Source: Armatimonadota bacterium
Lineage (GTDB): Bacteria > Armatimonadota > Zipacnadia > Zipacnadales > UBA11051
Reading direction: 5' to 3'
Length of the DNA stretch: 6,592 nucleotides
Assembly: GCA_003542955.1 (NCBI GenBank)
Contig: DPJP01000357.1
Span: 7,152-13,743 of the forward strand
The position numbers and the translations under genes are program-made. The notes under the pieces are model-generated. The model was not told the DNA's origin. It did no database searches and saw nothing but the letters and a program-made list of their open reading frames with translations. Positions 1-5,476 of the stretch are shown here, in pieces (position 1 is the stretch's first letter; the number at the start of each line of letters is the position of its first letter).

Positions 1-987
1 CGCATCTCAGTGCCAGGCGCGGCGCCCGGGGCCGAAGTCAGGTATCGTAACGCAGACAGGCGCTGGGTCCCGATCTCCGGCTCATCGTCCGATGGAGTGC
101 TCACCGTCGACCTCTCGCCCGCCGACGTCCCGGACGGCCACACGCTGCTGCTGGTGGGTGTGCCGAACGGGGTGGACCTCGATGATCACACGCCGCCGCG
201 CGTGATTGGCCTGAGCGTTGACGGCATAGCCTACACGCCCGCTTCGCATCTGGCTCTGGGTGGCGTCGACGCCCTGCCGCGGCGCATCACCATCGAGGTC
301 GCCGACGACCAGAGCCCGCTCCGGCGCAGCACGCTGCGGATCGCCGCCAACGGTCGGCCGGTCAGGCCGCGCGGCCCGGGCGTCGAGTACCGGCCGCTCG
401 GCAGCCGTCGCGCGCAGATCGATCTTGATGTCCCCGCCCTGCTCGGCGAGGGCGCCCGGCAGAACACGATCACCGTCGGCATCGACGACTACGCCATCGA
501 CGAAGGCTCACTCGACTTCGTGATATCCTTCACCATGGAGCCACCCTATACGCTGCCCGACGGCACGATCGCCAGGGTCGACAGCGTGACGAGCAGCTCG
601 GGCTGGGCGGAGTGGTGGGTCATATTCGACGGTTACCGCATGGACGGCAGCGGGGGCACCACGGCCGGGAAGACGTGGCTGTCGGATGCCAATGCCCTCC
701 CGCACTGGTTGCGGCTGGACTTCCCGCAGCCGCGGACCGTCAGTGAAGTCGCCATCGCCTGGGCCTACTGGGAGAGCTATCGGACTTCGCAGCGCTACCA
801 GGTACAGGCACTTGTTGGGGGCGAGTGGGTGACGCTGGTCGACGCCGCGCCGGAGAGGCCCACGCAGGAATCCAGGCACGCGTTCGACCCCGTGACCGTC
901 TCGGCGATACGTCTATGGCAACCCGCGATGATGGGCAGTGCGGCCGAGCCACAGTACATGTGGCTGTCCGAGTTCGAGGTCAGATAG
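1..987 (+). CDS. Large secreted/surface protein, C-terminal part: Ig-like region plus F5/8 type C (discoidin) domain (5' partial)
   Basis: The reading frame is open from base 1 to the TAG at 985-987, so this is the 3' end (328 codons) of a gene that starts upstream. The GTG at base 10 is not preceded by a ribosome binding site and is probably internal. Visible residues of about 60-175 look like a beta-rich Ig-like domain: it opens with DDHTPPRVIGLSVDG and has a strand pattern around ITIEVADDQSPL. Residues of about 190-328 look like a galactose-binding-like discoidin/CBM32 fold: VTSSSGWAEWW, then FDGYR, WLSDANALPHWLRLDF, the alternating strands of VSEVAIAWAYW and RYQVQALVGGEWVTL, and a closing strand WLSEFEVR. 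Such domains bind sugars or surfaces and usually sit on exported hydrolases or lectins. The N-terminal catalytic part, if any, lies outside the window, so the enzymatic role is unknown. No signal peptide can be seen because the N-terminus is missing. The domain call is by pattern only. Confidence 0.8.
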   Translation, partial: RISVPGAAPGAEVRYRNADRRWVPISGSSSDGVLTVDLSPADVPDGHTLLLVGVPNGVDLDDHTPPRVIGLSVDGIAYTPASHLALGGVDALPRRITIEVADDQSPLRRSTLRIAANGRPVRPRGPGVEYRPLGSRRAQIDLDVPALLGEGARQNTITVGIDDYAIDEGSLDFVISFTMEPPYTLPDGTIARVDSVTSSSGWAEWWVIFDGYRMDGSGGTTAGKTWLSDANALPHWLRLDFPQPRTVSEVAIAWAYWESYRTSQRYQVQALVGGEWVTLVDAAPERPTQESRHAFDPVTVSAIRLWQPAMMGSAAEPQYMWLSEFEVR

Positions 988-990
988 CCC

Positions 991-1003
991 GGCTCCGCGA
1001 GCC
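991..1003 (+). other. Small GC hairpin after the discoidin-protein stop
   Basis: GGCTC (991-995) pairs with GAGCC (999-1003) around a three-base CGC loop, four bases after the TAG stop. There is no following T-tract (the nearest is TTTT at 1027-1030), so this is a weak terminator candidate at best. It is the only hairpin I can see between this gene and the kinase promoter. Confidence 0.25.
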
Positions 1004-1046
1004 ATCCCGGCGGGGCGCGGAGGTCGTTTTCGGGGCGTCGCGCGCA

Positions 1047-1075
1047 TTGTCAACGGACGCGCCATGATGTATAAT
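1047..1075 (+). promoter_or_regulatory. Near-consensus sigma-70-type promoter of the histidine kinase gene
   Basis: TTGTCA at 1047-1052 (five of six bases match TTGACA) is separated by exactly 17 bases from a perfect TATAAT at 1070-1075. In a GC-rich background this combination is unlikely by chance, and it lies in the only sizeable gap upstream of the kinase. Transcription would be expected to start near 1081-1083, leaving a leader of about 50 bases before the ATG at 1132. Confidence 0.8.
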
Positions 1076-1087
1076 ACGGCCCATCAA

Positions 1088-1135
1088 ATGTCATCGCTAT
1101 CATCCATACTGGCCCGGGAGTCTACTGGAGTATGA
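1088..1135 (+). CDS. Possible 15-codon leader ORF overlapping the kinase start (ATGA)
   Basis: ATG at 1088-1090 opens a short frame (MSSLSSILARESTGV) that ends with TGA at 1133-1135. The TGA overlaps the kinase ATG at 1132-1134 as ATGA, the usual geometry for translational coupling. If transcription starts about seven bases after the TATAAT box, this ATG lies only about six bases into the mRNA, so it would be read as a nearly leaderless message. No Shine-Dalgarno sequence precedes it. The peptide resembles nothing I know. It may be chance, since short frames are common. The exact ATGA overlap and the position right at the predicted transcript start are the only support. Confidence 0.3.
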   Translation: MSSLSSILARESTGV

Positions 1136-2613
1136 ACTCAAGTACGCTTGACCGCTTCAGTGAGAAGGTTCTGCAGATCGTCCGCGCCAACGGCATTGGC
1201 GTCTTCTCCCTGTCCGCGGCGGACAACCGCCTGTACCCTCAGACAATCAGGAACGGCTCCGCGGATATCAGCGTTCAGACGGTTGACCCGATAGACATGG
1301 AGGACGAGACCGAGCTGGCCTCGTTCGCATGGCGGGCGCTCAACCACGAGGTGCACCAGGTTGCCGAGGAGCCGGTCGTCCTCTCCGGCCACCAGCTCCC
1401 CCCACCCATCATGATCCTCCCCATCATCTGGAGCCGGGAGCCGATCGAGGAGGGTGAAGAGACGCTGCGGCGCGCCGTCGGGCTGATGCTGCTGTGGAAC
1501 AAGCGCGACCACGACCGCTTCAATGCCGATGACCACACCCTCGCCGACACCCTCAGCGCCCAGGCCGCCGCATTGCTCGTCGAGGAGCAACTGGCGGAGT
1601 TCGAGGATATCCAGGCTGCTTTTGCCACCGTCCCTATCGGCCTGATGCTCGTCAACACCGCCGAGCGCGTTGTCGTCGCCAACCAGGCGTCGCGGAGTAT
1701 CCTCGCACAGACGACGCTCACGGGGAAGACGATCTCCGAGGTGGACTATCAGAACCAGCTTGCGGGCGTGCTCGACGATGCGCGCAACGGGCGAACGGTG
1801 CAGAGCGCATTCGTTTCACCCAGCGGCATCAACTTCATCGCCAACGCCCAGCTCACCAATGACGGCCAGATCATCCTCGCCTTCAGCAGTTCGCCCATCA
1901 ACCAGGATGCCGAGGAGCTTGTGGGCCAGGTAGCCCACGAGCTGCGGACGCCATTGACCGTCATCCAGGGCAATCTGCAGACTGTCGAGGCGCTGTTCGA
2001 GGGGGACCTGCAGGAGGGCGACGCGGAACTCATCAACGAATTCGTCGGCACCTGCCTTTTGCAGGCCAGCCGGATGTACCGCATGATCGACGAGACCCTG
2101 AACCTCTCCCGCATCCACGTCGGCAAAGAGCTGGAACTCGAGATACGCGAGTTCGACCTCATCGACGCCGTCAACCAGGTTCTCCTCGAGCTGGAAGACC
2201 GCCTGAACAGGCACACCCTTGTCGTCGAGATGCCCGACCAATTGCCGATGGAGGGCGACCGCGGCAAGATCATATCGATCATCGATAACTACCTCAAGAA
2301 CTCGGCCAAGTACGCCGACCCGGGCACGACGATCACACTGAGGGTGCAGCCGCTCAACGGCGATGTCACCATCTCCGTGCAGGATCAAGGGATCGGTATC
2401 CCGCCGGAGGCCATCGAGCGCATCGGACGGGAGGCGGGCTTCCGCACGGATGTCTCCAAGAGCCAGGCCGGAGGGATCGGGCTCGGCATGGTCTACACGC
2501 GTCGCGTCATCGATGCGCATGGCGGCGTGATGGGGATCGAGAGCGAACTTGGAGTGGGCAGCACATTCAGCGCAACCCTCCCCCTCAAGCAGGTCGCCGA
2601 GAGCAAGGACTGA
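1132..2613 (+). CDS. Cytoplasmic sensor histidine kinase (GAF-like, PAS, HisKA, HATPase_c)
   Basis: The 493-residue protein has no membrane segment and so should sense a cytoplasmic signal. Residues 1-150 are GAF-like, ending in the helix that contains ADTLSAQAAALLVEEQ. Residues of about 157-255 are a PAS domain (AAFATVPIGLMLVN, then VVVANQASRSIL). The kinase core has all its boxes: H-box VAHELRTPLTVIQGNL with phospho-acceptor His269 and an ExxT phosphatase-type motif (Glu270, Thr273); N-box IIDNYLKNSAKYA (Asn386, Asn390); G1 box DQGIGIP (Asp418); and G2 box GGIGLGMVY (447-455) followed by VIDAHGG. The region between D-box and G2 (IGREAGFRTD) differs from the common IFERFYR form, but the ATP site looks intact. 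By family rules it autophosphorylates His269 and passes the phosphate to a response regulator aspartate. No regulator is encoded nearby, so it is an orphan kinase here. The ATG start is supported by GGGAG at 1116-1120 (11-base spacing) and the promoter upstream. The signal it senses cannot be told from the sequence. Confidence 0.95.
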   Translation: MNSSTLDRFSEKVLQIVRANGIGVFSLSAADNRLYPQTIRNGSADISVQTVDPIDMEDETELASFAWRALNHEVHQVAEEPVVLSGHQLPPPIMILPIIWSREPIEEGEETLRRAVGLMLLWNKRDHDRFNADDHTLADTLSAQAAALLVEEQLAEFEDIQAAFATVPIGLMLVNTAERVVVANQASRSILAQTTLTGKTISEVDYQNQLAGVLDDARNGRTVQSAFVSPSGINFIANAQLTNDGQIILAFSSSPINQDAEELVGQVAHELRTPLTVIQGNLQTVEALFEGDLQEGDAELINEFVGTCLLQASRMYRMIDETLNLSRIHVGKELELEIREFDLIDAVNQVLLELEDRLNRHTLVVEMPDQLPMEGDRGKIISIIDNYLKNSAKYADPGTTITLRVQPLNGDVTISVQDQGIGIPPEAIERIGREAGFRTDVSKSQAGGIGLGMVYTRRVIDAHGGVMGIESELGVGSTFSATLPLKQVAESKD

Positions 2614-2643
2614 GTTCGGGGCCGTCCCGCATCATCTACACAC

Positions 2644-2667
2644 AAGCCGCCACACGCGTGGCGGCTT
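2644..2667. terminator. Bidirectional hairpin terminator between convergent genes
   Basis: AAGCCGCCAC (2644-2653) pairs perfectly with GTGGCGGCTT (2658-2667) around a four-base ACGC loop. The 10-bp GC-rich stem sits 30 bases after the kinase stop (2611-2613) and two bases past the stop of the minus-strand glycosyltransferase (2670-2672). On the + strand it continues into CTTTGTCATT and on the - strand into CTTGTGTGT. Both U-tracts are short and interrupted, but the position between two convergent stop codons fits shared rho-independent termination. Confidence 0.8.
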
Positions 2668-2669
2668 TG

Positions 2670-4316
2670 TCATTGAGCATCCACGGCCTCGCCTCGAGGC
2701 AGCGTTGCCCCTTGGGATTGCCGCCCGCTGCCGACATATCGGTAGATGCGCGTAGGCCCCATGTAACCCTCGGGCGCCACACTCAGCAGTTCGTAGTCGC
2801 GTTCGAGGCGCTCGAAGACGAAGCTGCGGAGCCCCTCTCCACCGTCGTAGCGCCCGCTGTTGACCATCCAGTCAACCAGGCCGTCGCCGATGACGGCATA
2901 GTCCGCCTCATGGCTCATCCATTCGTCGATGATCTCGCGGTTGTAGTAGTGCTGTCTGCGCACCAGGGCGGTATCGTCTGAGTCGGTGAAAAGGAAGAGC
3001 TGCCAGGTCAGCGGCGGGAAAGTGAGCCGCTCCGCCTCGAGGAGCTGGTGTGGGTCGTCGGGGCAGAAGACCAACGCCTCCGCCGGCACCTCCCGCGCTA
3101 TGGCCTCCGCTCCCGCCGCAATGCGTTGAAGGTCTGACAGCCCGGACAGGTGTACGTCAGGTGGAACGCGGTTGAGCGCAAGGGGGACTATGATCGCGAT
3201 CACGGCGAATCCCGTGACGGCTCGCATCGCCTTCGGTGGCAGTTCGGCATCGCGCACTGCGCGGGCGAAGGCGGCCGCCGCCCACACAGTGACCGGGAAC
3301 AGGATGTACAGATCAATCAGGTACTGCTGCCGGAAGCCCATGGCGACGATGGCCGCGAGATGGGCAAGGTAGTTGGCGGCGGCGACTCCCGCGACGATCC
3401 ACAGGTCGATCGTGTCGTCTGTCGCGGACGCAGGGGGCTGCCCACGACGCCACAGAGTCAGAGCCAGCGCCCCCACCAACAGAAGCGCCGCCCCCGAGTA
3501 GATGCGCAGGAACATCAACCCATGCCACGCGAAGCCGGCGAAGGTGCGCGGCTCGGCCCAACTGGCATAGGGTCCGCCGACTATCTTGCCGGGCGATGTC
3601 ACCCCCTGCAGGACGATTGCGTCGAACTGCTCGGGGGCGCTACTGCGGAACCCGGCGGAGATGGCCACGAGTGCGATGGCTCCGATCAGAGGCGCACCCC
3701 ACCTGTGGCCCCCACACCCGGCATGCCGCCACCAGACGTACAGCCAGATGACGGCGGCAACCGGGGCCATGTCGTGACGGCAGAGAACGACCCCCGCTGC
3801 GCAGATGCTCCCCGCGTAGAGACGCCACACCGGCAGACGCCTGCCGACCACCAGAATGAGCGCGAGAATCAGCAGCAACCCCGTGGGCGCCATCGCCAGC
3901 GCCCGGTAGTAGCGCACGCCGGGCTCGAAGTTGAGCGCCACCAGGCCCAGAACGAGCGGGACTGCCCACGGCCCACCGAGCCTGCGAGCCAGCGTGCAAC
4001 TGAGTGCGATACCCGCCGCCGCCATCAGAAGCGCCTGCAGGCGCCCAACCAGAACGCTGCCGCCCAGGAGTGCCTGCGGCCACCCGTAGATGTAGTAGAT
4101 GAGCGGGAGCGTGCGGGTGTGGAAATCCGCGAAGGGGCGCCATCCGTGCGTGAAGACGGCCCAGCCGTTGTAGAGATACTCGCCCTCATCAATGATCGAC
4201 CGCGCGCGCAGCACAATCACGGCGGCGACGAGGGCGCCGGCGACCGCGATCGCGATGCAGACCGCGACGAGGTGACGGTGCGTGGGGTGCTCGGGAGCGT
4301 CTGCGGCCATCGACAT
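2670..4316 (-). CDS. Multi-pass membrane glycosyltransferase, GT-C fold (PMT/ArnT-like)
   Basis: The protein of about 548 residues has roughly ten or eleven hydrophobic helices up to about residue 381 (first at 15-36, last at about 366-381), then a soluble tail of about 165 residues. Right after the first helix comes SIIDEGEYLYNGW, with acidic residues Asp43, Glu44 and Glu46. This is the position of the catalytic acidic motif in the first outer loop of GT-C enzymes such as protein O-mannosyltransferases and ArnT. The motifs GVRYYRALAMAPTG and LCRHDMAP also resemble this group. Such enzymes take a sugar from a polyprenyl phosphate carrier and transfer it to a lipid, glycan or protein on the outer face of the membrane. 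The gene lies 62 bases after a GT2 gene that could make that carrier. I prefer the ATG at 4314-4316, with GGAG at 4328-4331 upstream. A GTG at 4410-4412 would add 32 residues and overlap the GT2 gene by 34 bases with a poor ribosome site. Acceptor and sugar are unknown. Confidence 0.8.
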   Translation of the reverse strand: MSMAADAPEHPTHRHLVAVCIAIAVAGALVAAVIVLRARSIIDEGEYLYNGWAVFTHGWRPFADFHTRTLPLIYYIYGWPQALLGGSVLVGRLQALLMAAAGIALSCTLARRLGGPWAVPLVLGLVALNFEPGVRYYRALAMAPTGLLLILALILVVGRRLPVWRLYAGSICAAGVVLCRHDMAPVAAVIWLYVWWRHAGCGGHRWGAPLIGAIALVAISAGFRSSAPEQFDAIVLQGVTSPGKIVGGPYASWAEPRTFAGFAWHGLMFLRIYSGAALLLVGALALTLWRRGQPPASATDDTIDLWIVAGVAAANYLAHLAAIVAMGFRQQYLIDLYILFPVTVWAAAAFARAVRDAELPPKAMRAVTGFAVIAIIVPLALNRVPPDVHLSGLSDLQRIAAGAEAIAREVPAEALVFCPDDPHQLLEAERLTFPPLTWQLFLFTDSDDTALVRRQHYYNREIIDEWMSHEADYAVIGDGLVDWMVNSGRYDGGEGLRSFVFERLERDYELLSVAPEGYMGPTRIYRYVGSGRQSQGATLPRGEAVDAQ

Positions 4317-4378
4317 GCGCACCAGAACTCCATGGCGCCGGTGAATCGGCGAATGGCGGGCTGTCTGAGCGAAACCTG

Positions 4379-5065
4379 TCAATCCCAGAAGGCGTACCTG
4401 AGGATGGCCCACAGGGCGACGAGGCCGTCCTTCCAGCCGATCTTCTTGCCTTCCTCGTACGTGCGCCCGCTGTAGCTGATCGGCACTTCCCAGACCCGGA
4501 AGCCCTTGCGGGCGACCTTGGCCGTGAACTCAGGCTCGAAAGCGAAGTCGAAGGACCGGATCGTGATCTGCTGGAGTACCTCGGCCCGGAACATCTTGTA
4601 GCAGGTCTCCATGTCAGTCAGGTTGAGGTTGGTGAACATGTTCGACAGCGTGGTGAGGAAGTGGTTACCCACGGAGTGCCAGTAGAAGAGCACACGGTGC
4701 GGCCCGCCAAGAAAACGCGAGCCAAGCACCACATCGGCCTTGCCCTCGGCGATAGGTTTCATGAGCACAGGGTATTCGGCCGGGTCATACTCGAGATCGG
4801 CATCCTGCACGATCACAACATCGCCGGTGACGGCGGCGAAGCCGGTTCTCAGCGCCGCGCCCTTGCCCTGGTTCTTCTCGTGGTAGATGACGCGGACGCT
4901 CTGGTAGCGCTCATCGATGGCTGCGAGCTTCTCGCGTGTGCCGTCTGTCGACCCGTCGTCGATGATGATGATCTCCTTCTCCAGCGGCACCTCATCGACT
5001 CGCGCGACGATCTCGTCGATCGTCTCAACCTCATTGTAGGCCGGCATCACAACTGACAGCTTCAT
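4379..5065 (-). CDS. Family 2 glycosyltransferase, polyprenyl-phosphate sugar synthase (DPM1-like)
   Basis: This 228-residue soluble protein has the GT-A layout of dolichyl-phosphate mannose synthase relatives: N-terminal [24 protein letters not shown] (Asp36-Asp37), the metal-binding DxD in QDADLEYDP (Asp88, Asp90), the acceptor-side [12 protein letters not shown] (Asp151), and the signature [18 protein letters not shown] (about 197-214). Enzymes of this group move a hexose from a nucleotide sugar to a polyprenyl phosphate on the cytoplasmic side of the membrane. It has no C-terminal membrane helices, unlike GtrB/ArnC-type synthases, so it resembles the short DPM1/COG0463 form. The start is set at ATG 5063-5065, where [12 protein letters not shown] opens the fold and GGGGAG lies eight bases upstream. 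An in-frame GTG at 5159-5161 would add an arginine-rich, unrelated stretch and would coincide with the promoter box. It is followed by the GT-C gene, the likely user of its product. The sugar is not determinable. Confidence 0.9.
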   Translation of the reverse strand: MKLSVVMPAYNEVETIDEIVARVDEVPLEKEIIIIDDGSTDGTREKLAAIDERYQSVRVIYHEKNQGKGAALRTGFAAVTGDVVIVQDADLEYDPAEYPVLMKPIAEGKADVVLGSRFLGGPHRVLFYWHSVGNHFLTTLSNMFTNLNLTDMETCYKMFRAEVLQQITIRSFDFAFEPEFTAKVARKGFRVWEVPISYSGRTYEEGKKIGWKDGLVALWAILRYAFWD

Positions 5066-5073
5066 GCAATGCA

Positions 5074-5079
5074 CTCCCC
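5074..5079 (-). promoter_or_regulatory. Ribosome binding site fixing the GT2 start
   Basis: On the minus strand GGGGAG ends eight bases before the ATG at 5063-5065. This strong Shine-Dalgarno match supports the short start over the in-frame GTG 96 bases upstream. Confidence 0.8.
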
Positions 5080-5090
5080 ACACAGCGTGT

Positions 5091-5117
5091 CGGCGCCGGT
5101 TCTTTCTCGCGGCGCCG
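5091..5117 (-). other. Leader hairpin of the GT2 gene (palindromic 8-mer repeated)
   Basis: CGGCGCCG occurs at 5091-5098 and again at 5110-5117. The 8-mer is its own reverse complement, so the two copies pair as an 8-bp stem around an 11-base loop, and each copy is also a small palindrome. It lies about 26 bases upstream of the GT2 start codon and about 12 bases upstream of its ribosome site, inside the predicted 5' leader. It could shape mRNA structure or be a protein-binding repeat. No known riboswitch or operator is recognised. Confidence 0.4.
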
Positions 5118-5131
5118 TGTGTCCCGGGCAA

Positions 5132-5152
5132 CCACGGCCGGGCATCCCGTGG
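5132..5152 (-). other. Second, weaker leader hairpin of the GT2 gene
   Basis: CCACGG (5132-5137) pairs with CCGTGG (5147-5152) around a nine-base loop. It falls close to the predicted transcript start. A 6-bp stem in GC-rich DNA can occur by chance. Confidence 0.25.
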
Positions 5153-5161
5153 CCGGCTCAC

Positions 5162-5167
5162 ATTATA
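5162..5167 (-). promoter_or_regulatory. Candidate -10 box (TATAAT) for the GT2/GT-C unit
   Basis: Read on the minus strand, these bases are a perfect TATAAT, about 97 bases upstream of the GT2 ATG and in an otherwise GC-rich gap. At 16-18 bases spacing I find no good -35 hexamer (the best are GGCACG and TGGCAC), so either the promoter relies on an activator or the box is fortuitous. Transcription would start near 5155, giving a leader of about 90 bases. Confidence 0.45.
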
Positions 5168-5397
5168 CCGCGTCGACGCCCCTTCGTGCCACCGCGTATG
5201 TGTTGGCCCCGAGACGGCGTCTTCGGACTGCCCGCGCCTCGCGTGCAGCCCCTACCCGCGCGGTACCCCGCAACATCAGAGGGTGAGTAGCGTGTACTGT
5301 GCCGGGTTACCTGGGCCCGCCTCAGACCGCGCACCGCAGGCGCACCGTGGAGTGCTCGGGTTCAGGGTGCCTCTCCGGGCCGGCCCCGCCATGCAAA
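5168..5397. other. Non-coding spacer upstream of the GT2 promoter
   Basis: This stretch of about 230 bases lies between the candidate -10 box of the GT2 gene and the terminator-like hairpin of the sialidase gene. I see no convincing gene, repeat, RNA gene or regulatory motif in it. The plus-strand frames that cross it are rich in Arg, Pro and Ala, lack ribosome sites and look like GC-rich shadow frames. Confidence 0.6.
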
Positions 5398-5436
5398 CGG
5401 CTGCGGGGCAGGAGTGTCGCCTGCCGCCCGCAGCCG
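5398..5436 (-). terminator. Terminator-like hairpin after the sialidase gene
   Basis: CGGCTGCGGG (5398-5407) pairs with CCCGCAGCCG (5427-5436), and GCAGG (5408-5412) with CCTGC (5420-5424). A two-base bulge lies at 5425-5426 and the loop has seven bases. On the minus strand it begins 40 bases after the sialidase stop and is followed by TTTGC. The stem is strong and the T-tract is only three bases, which is usual for GC-rich genomes. It separates this gene from the GT2/GT-C unit. Confidence 0.65.
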
Positions 5437-5476
5437 ATGTCGATAACCGCGTGCGAATGCCAATCGCAGCAGAGCG

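Noticed and set aside
1816..2520. 234-codon minus-strand open frame
   Set aside because: It is antisense to the kinase core, whose H, N and G boxes are intact. The frame is a by-product of GC-rich codon use.
4317..4412. GTG start 32 codons upstream for the GT-C protein
   Set aside because: It would overlap the GT2 gene by 34 bases with only a weak ribosome site. The added stretch lacks hydrophobic or domain character, and an ATG with an upstream GGAG is available.
3150..4475. 441-codon plus-strand open frame
   Set aside because: It lies antisense to the GT-C membrane protein gene. The product is rich in Arg, Asp, Pro and His without domain-like pattern, there is no ribosome site, and the minus strand has clear helices and motifs.
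5066..5161. N-terminal extension of the GT2 protein from the GTG at 5159-5161
   Set aside because: The added residues are arginine-rich and precede the fold-opening [13 protein letters not shown] strong GGGGAG site supports the ATG at 5065, and the extended start would abut the TATAAT box.
5171..5191. Possible sigma-54 promoter on the minus strand (TGGCACG)
   Set aside because: TGGCACG is present, but the matching -12 TTGC element at the required spacing is absent (GGCG is found instead).
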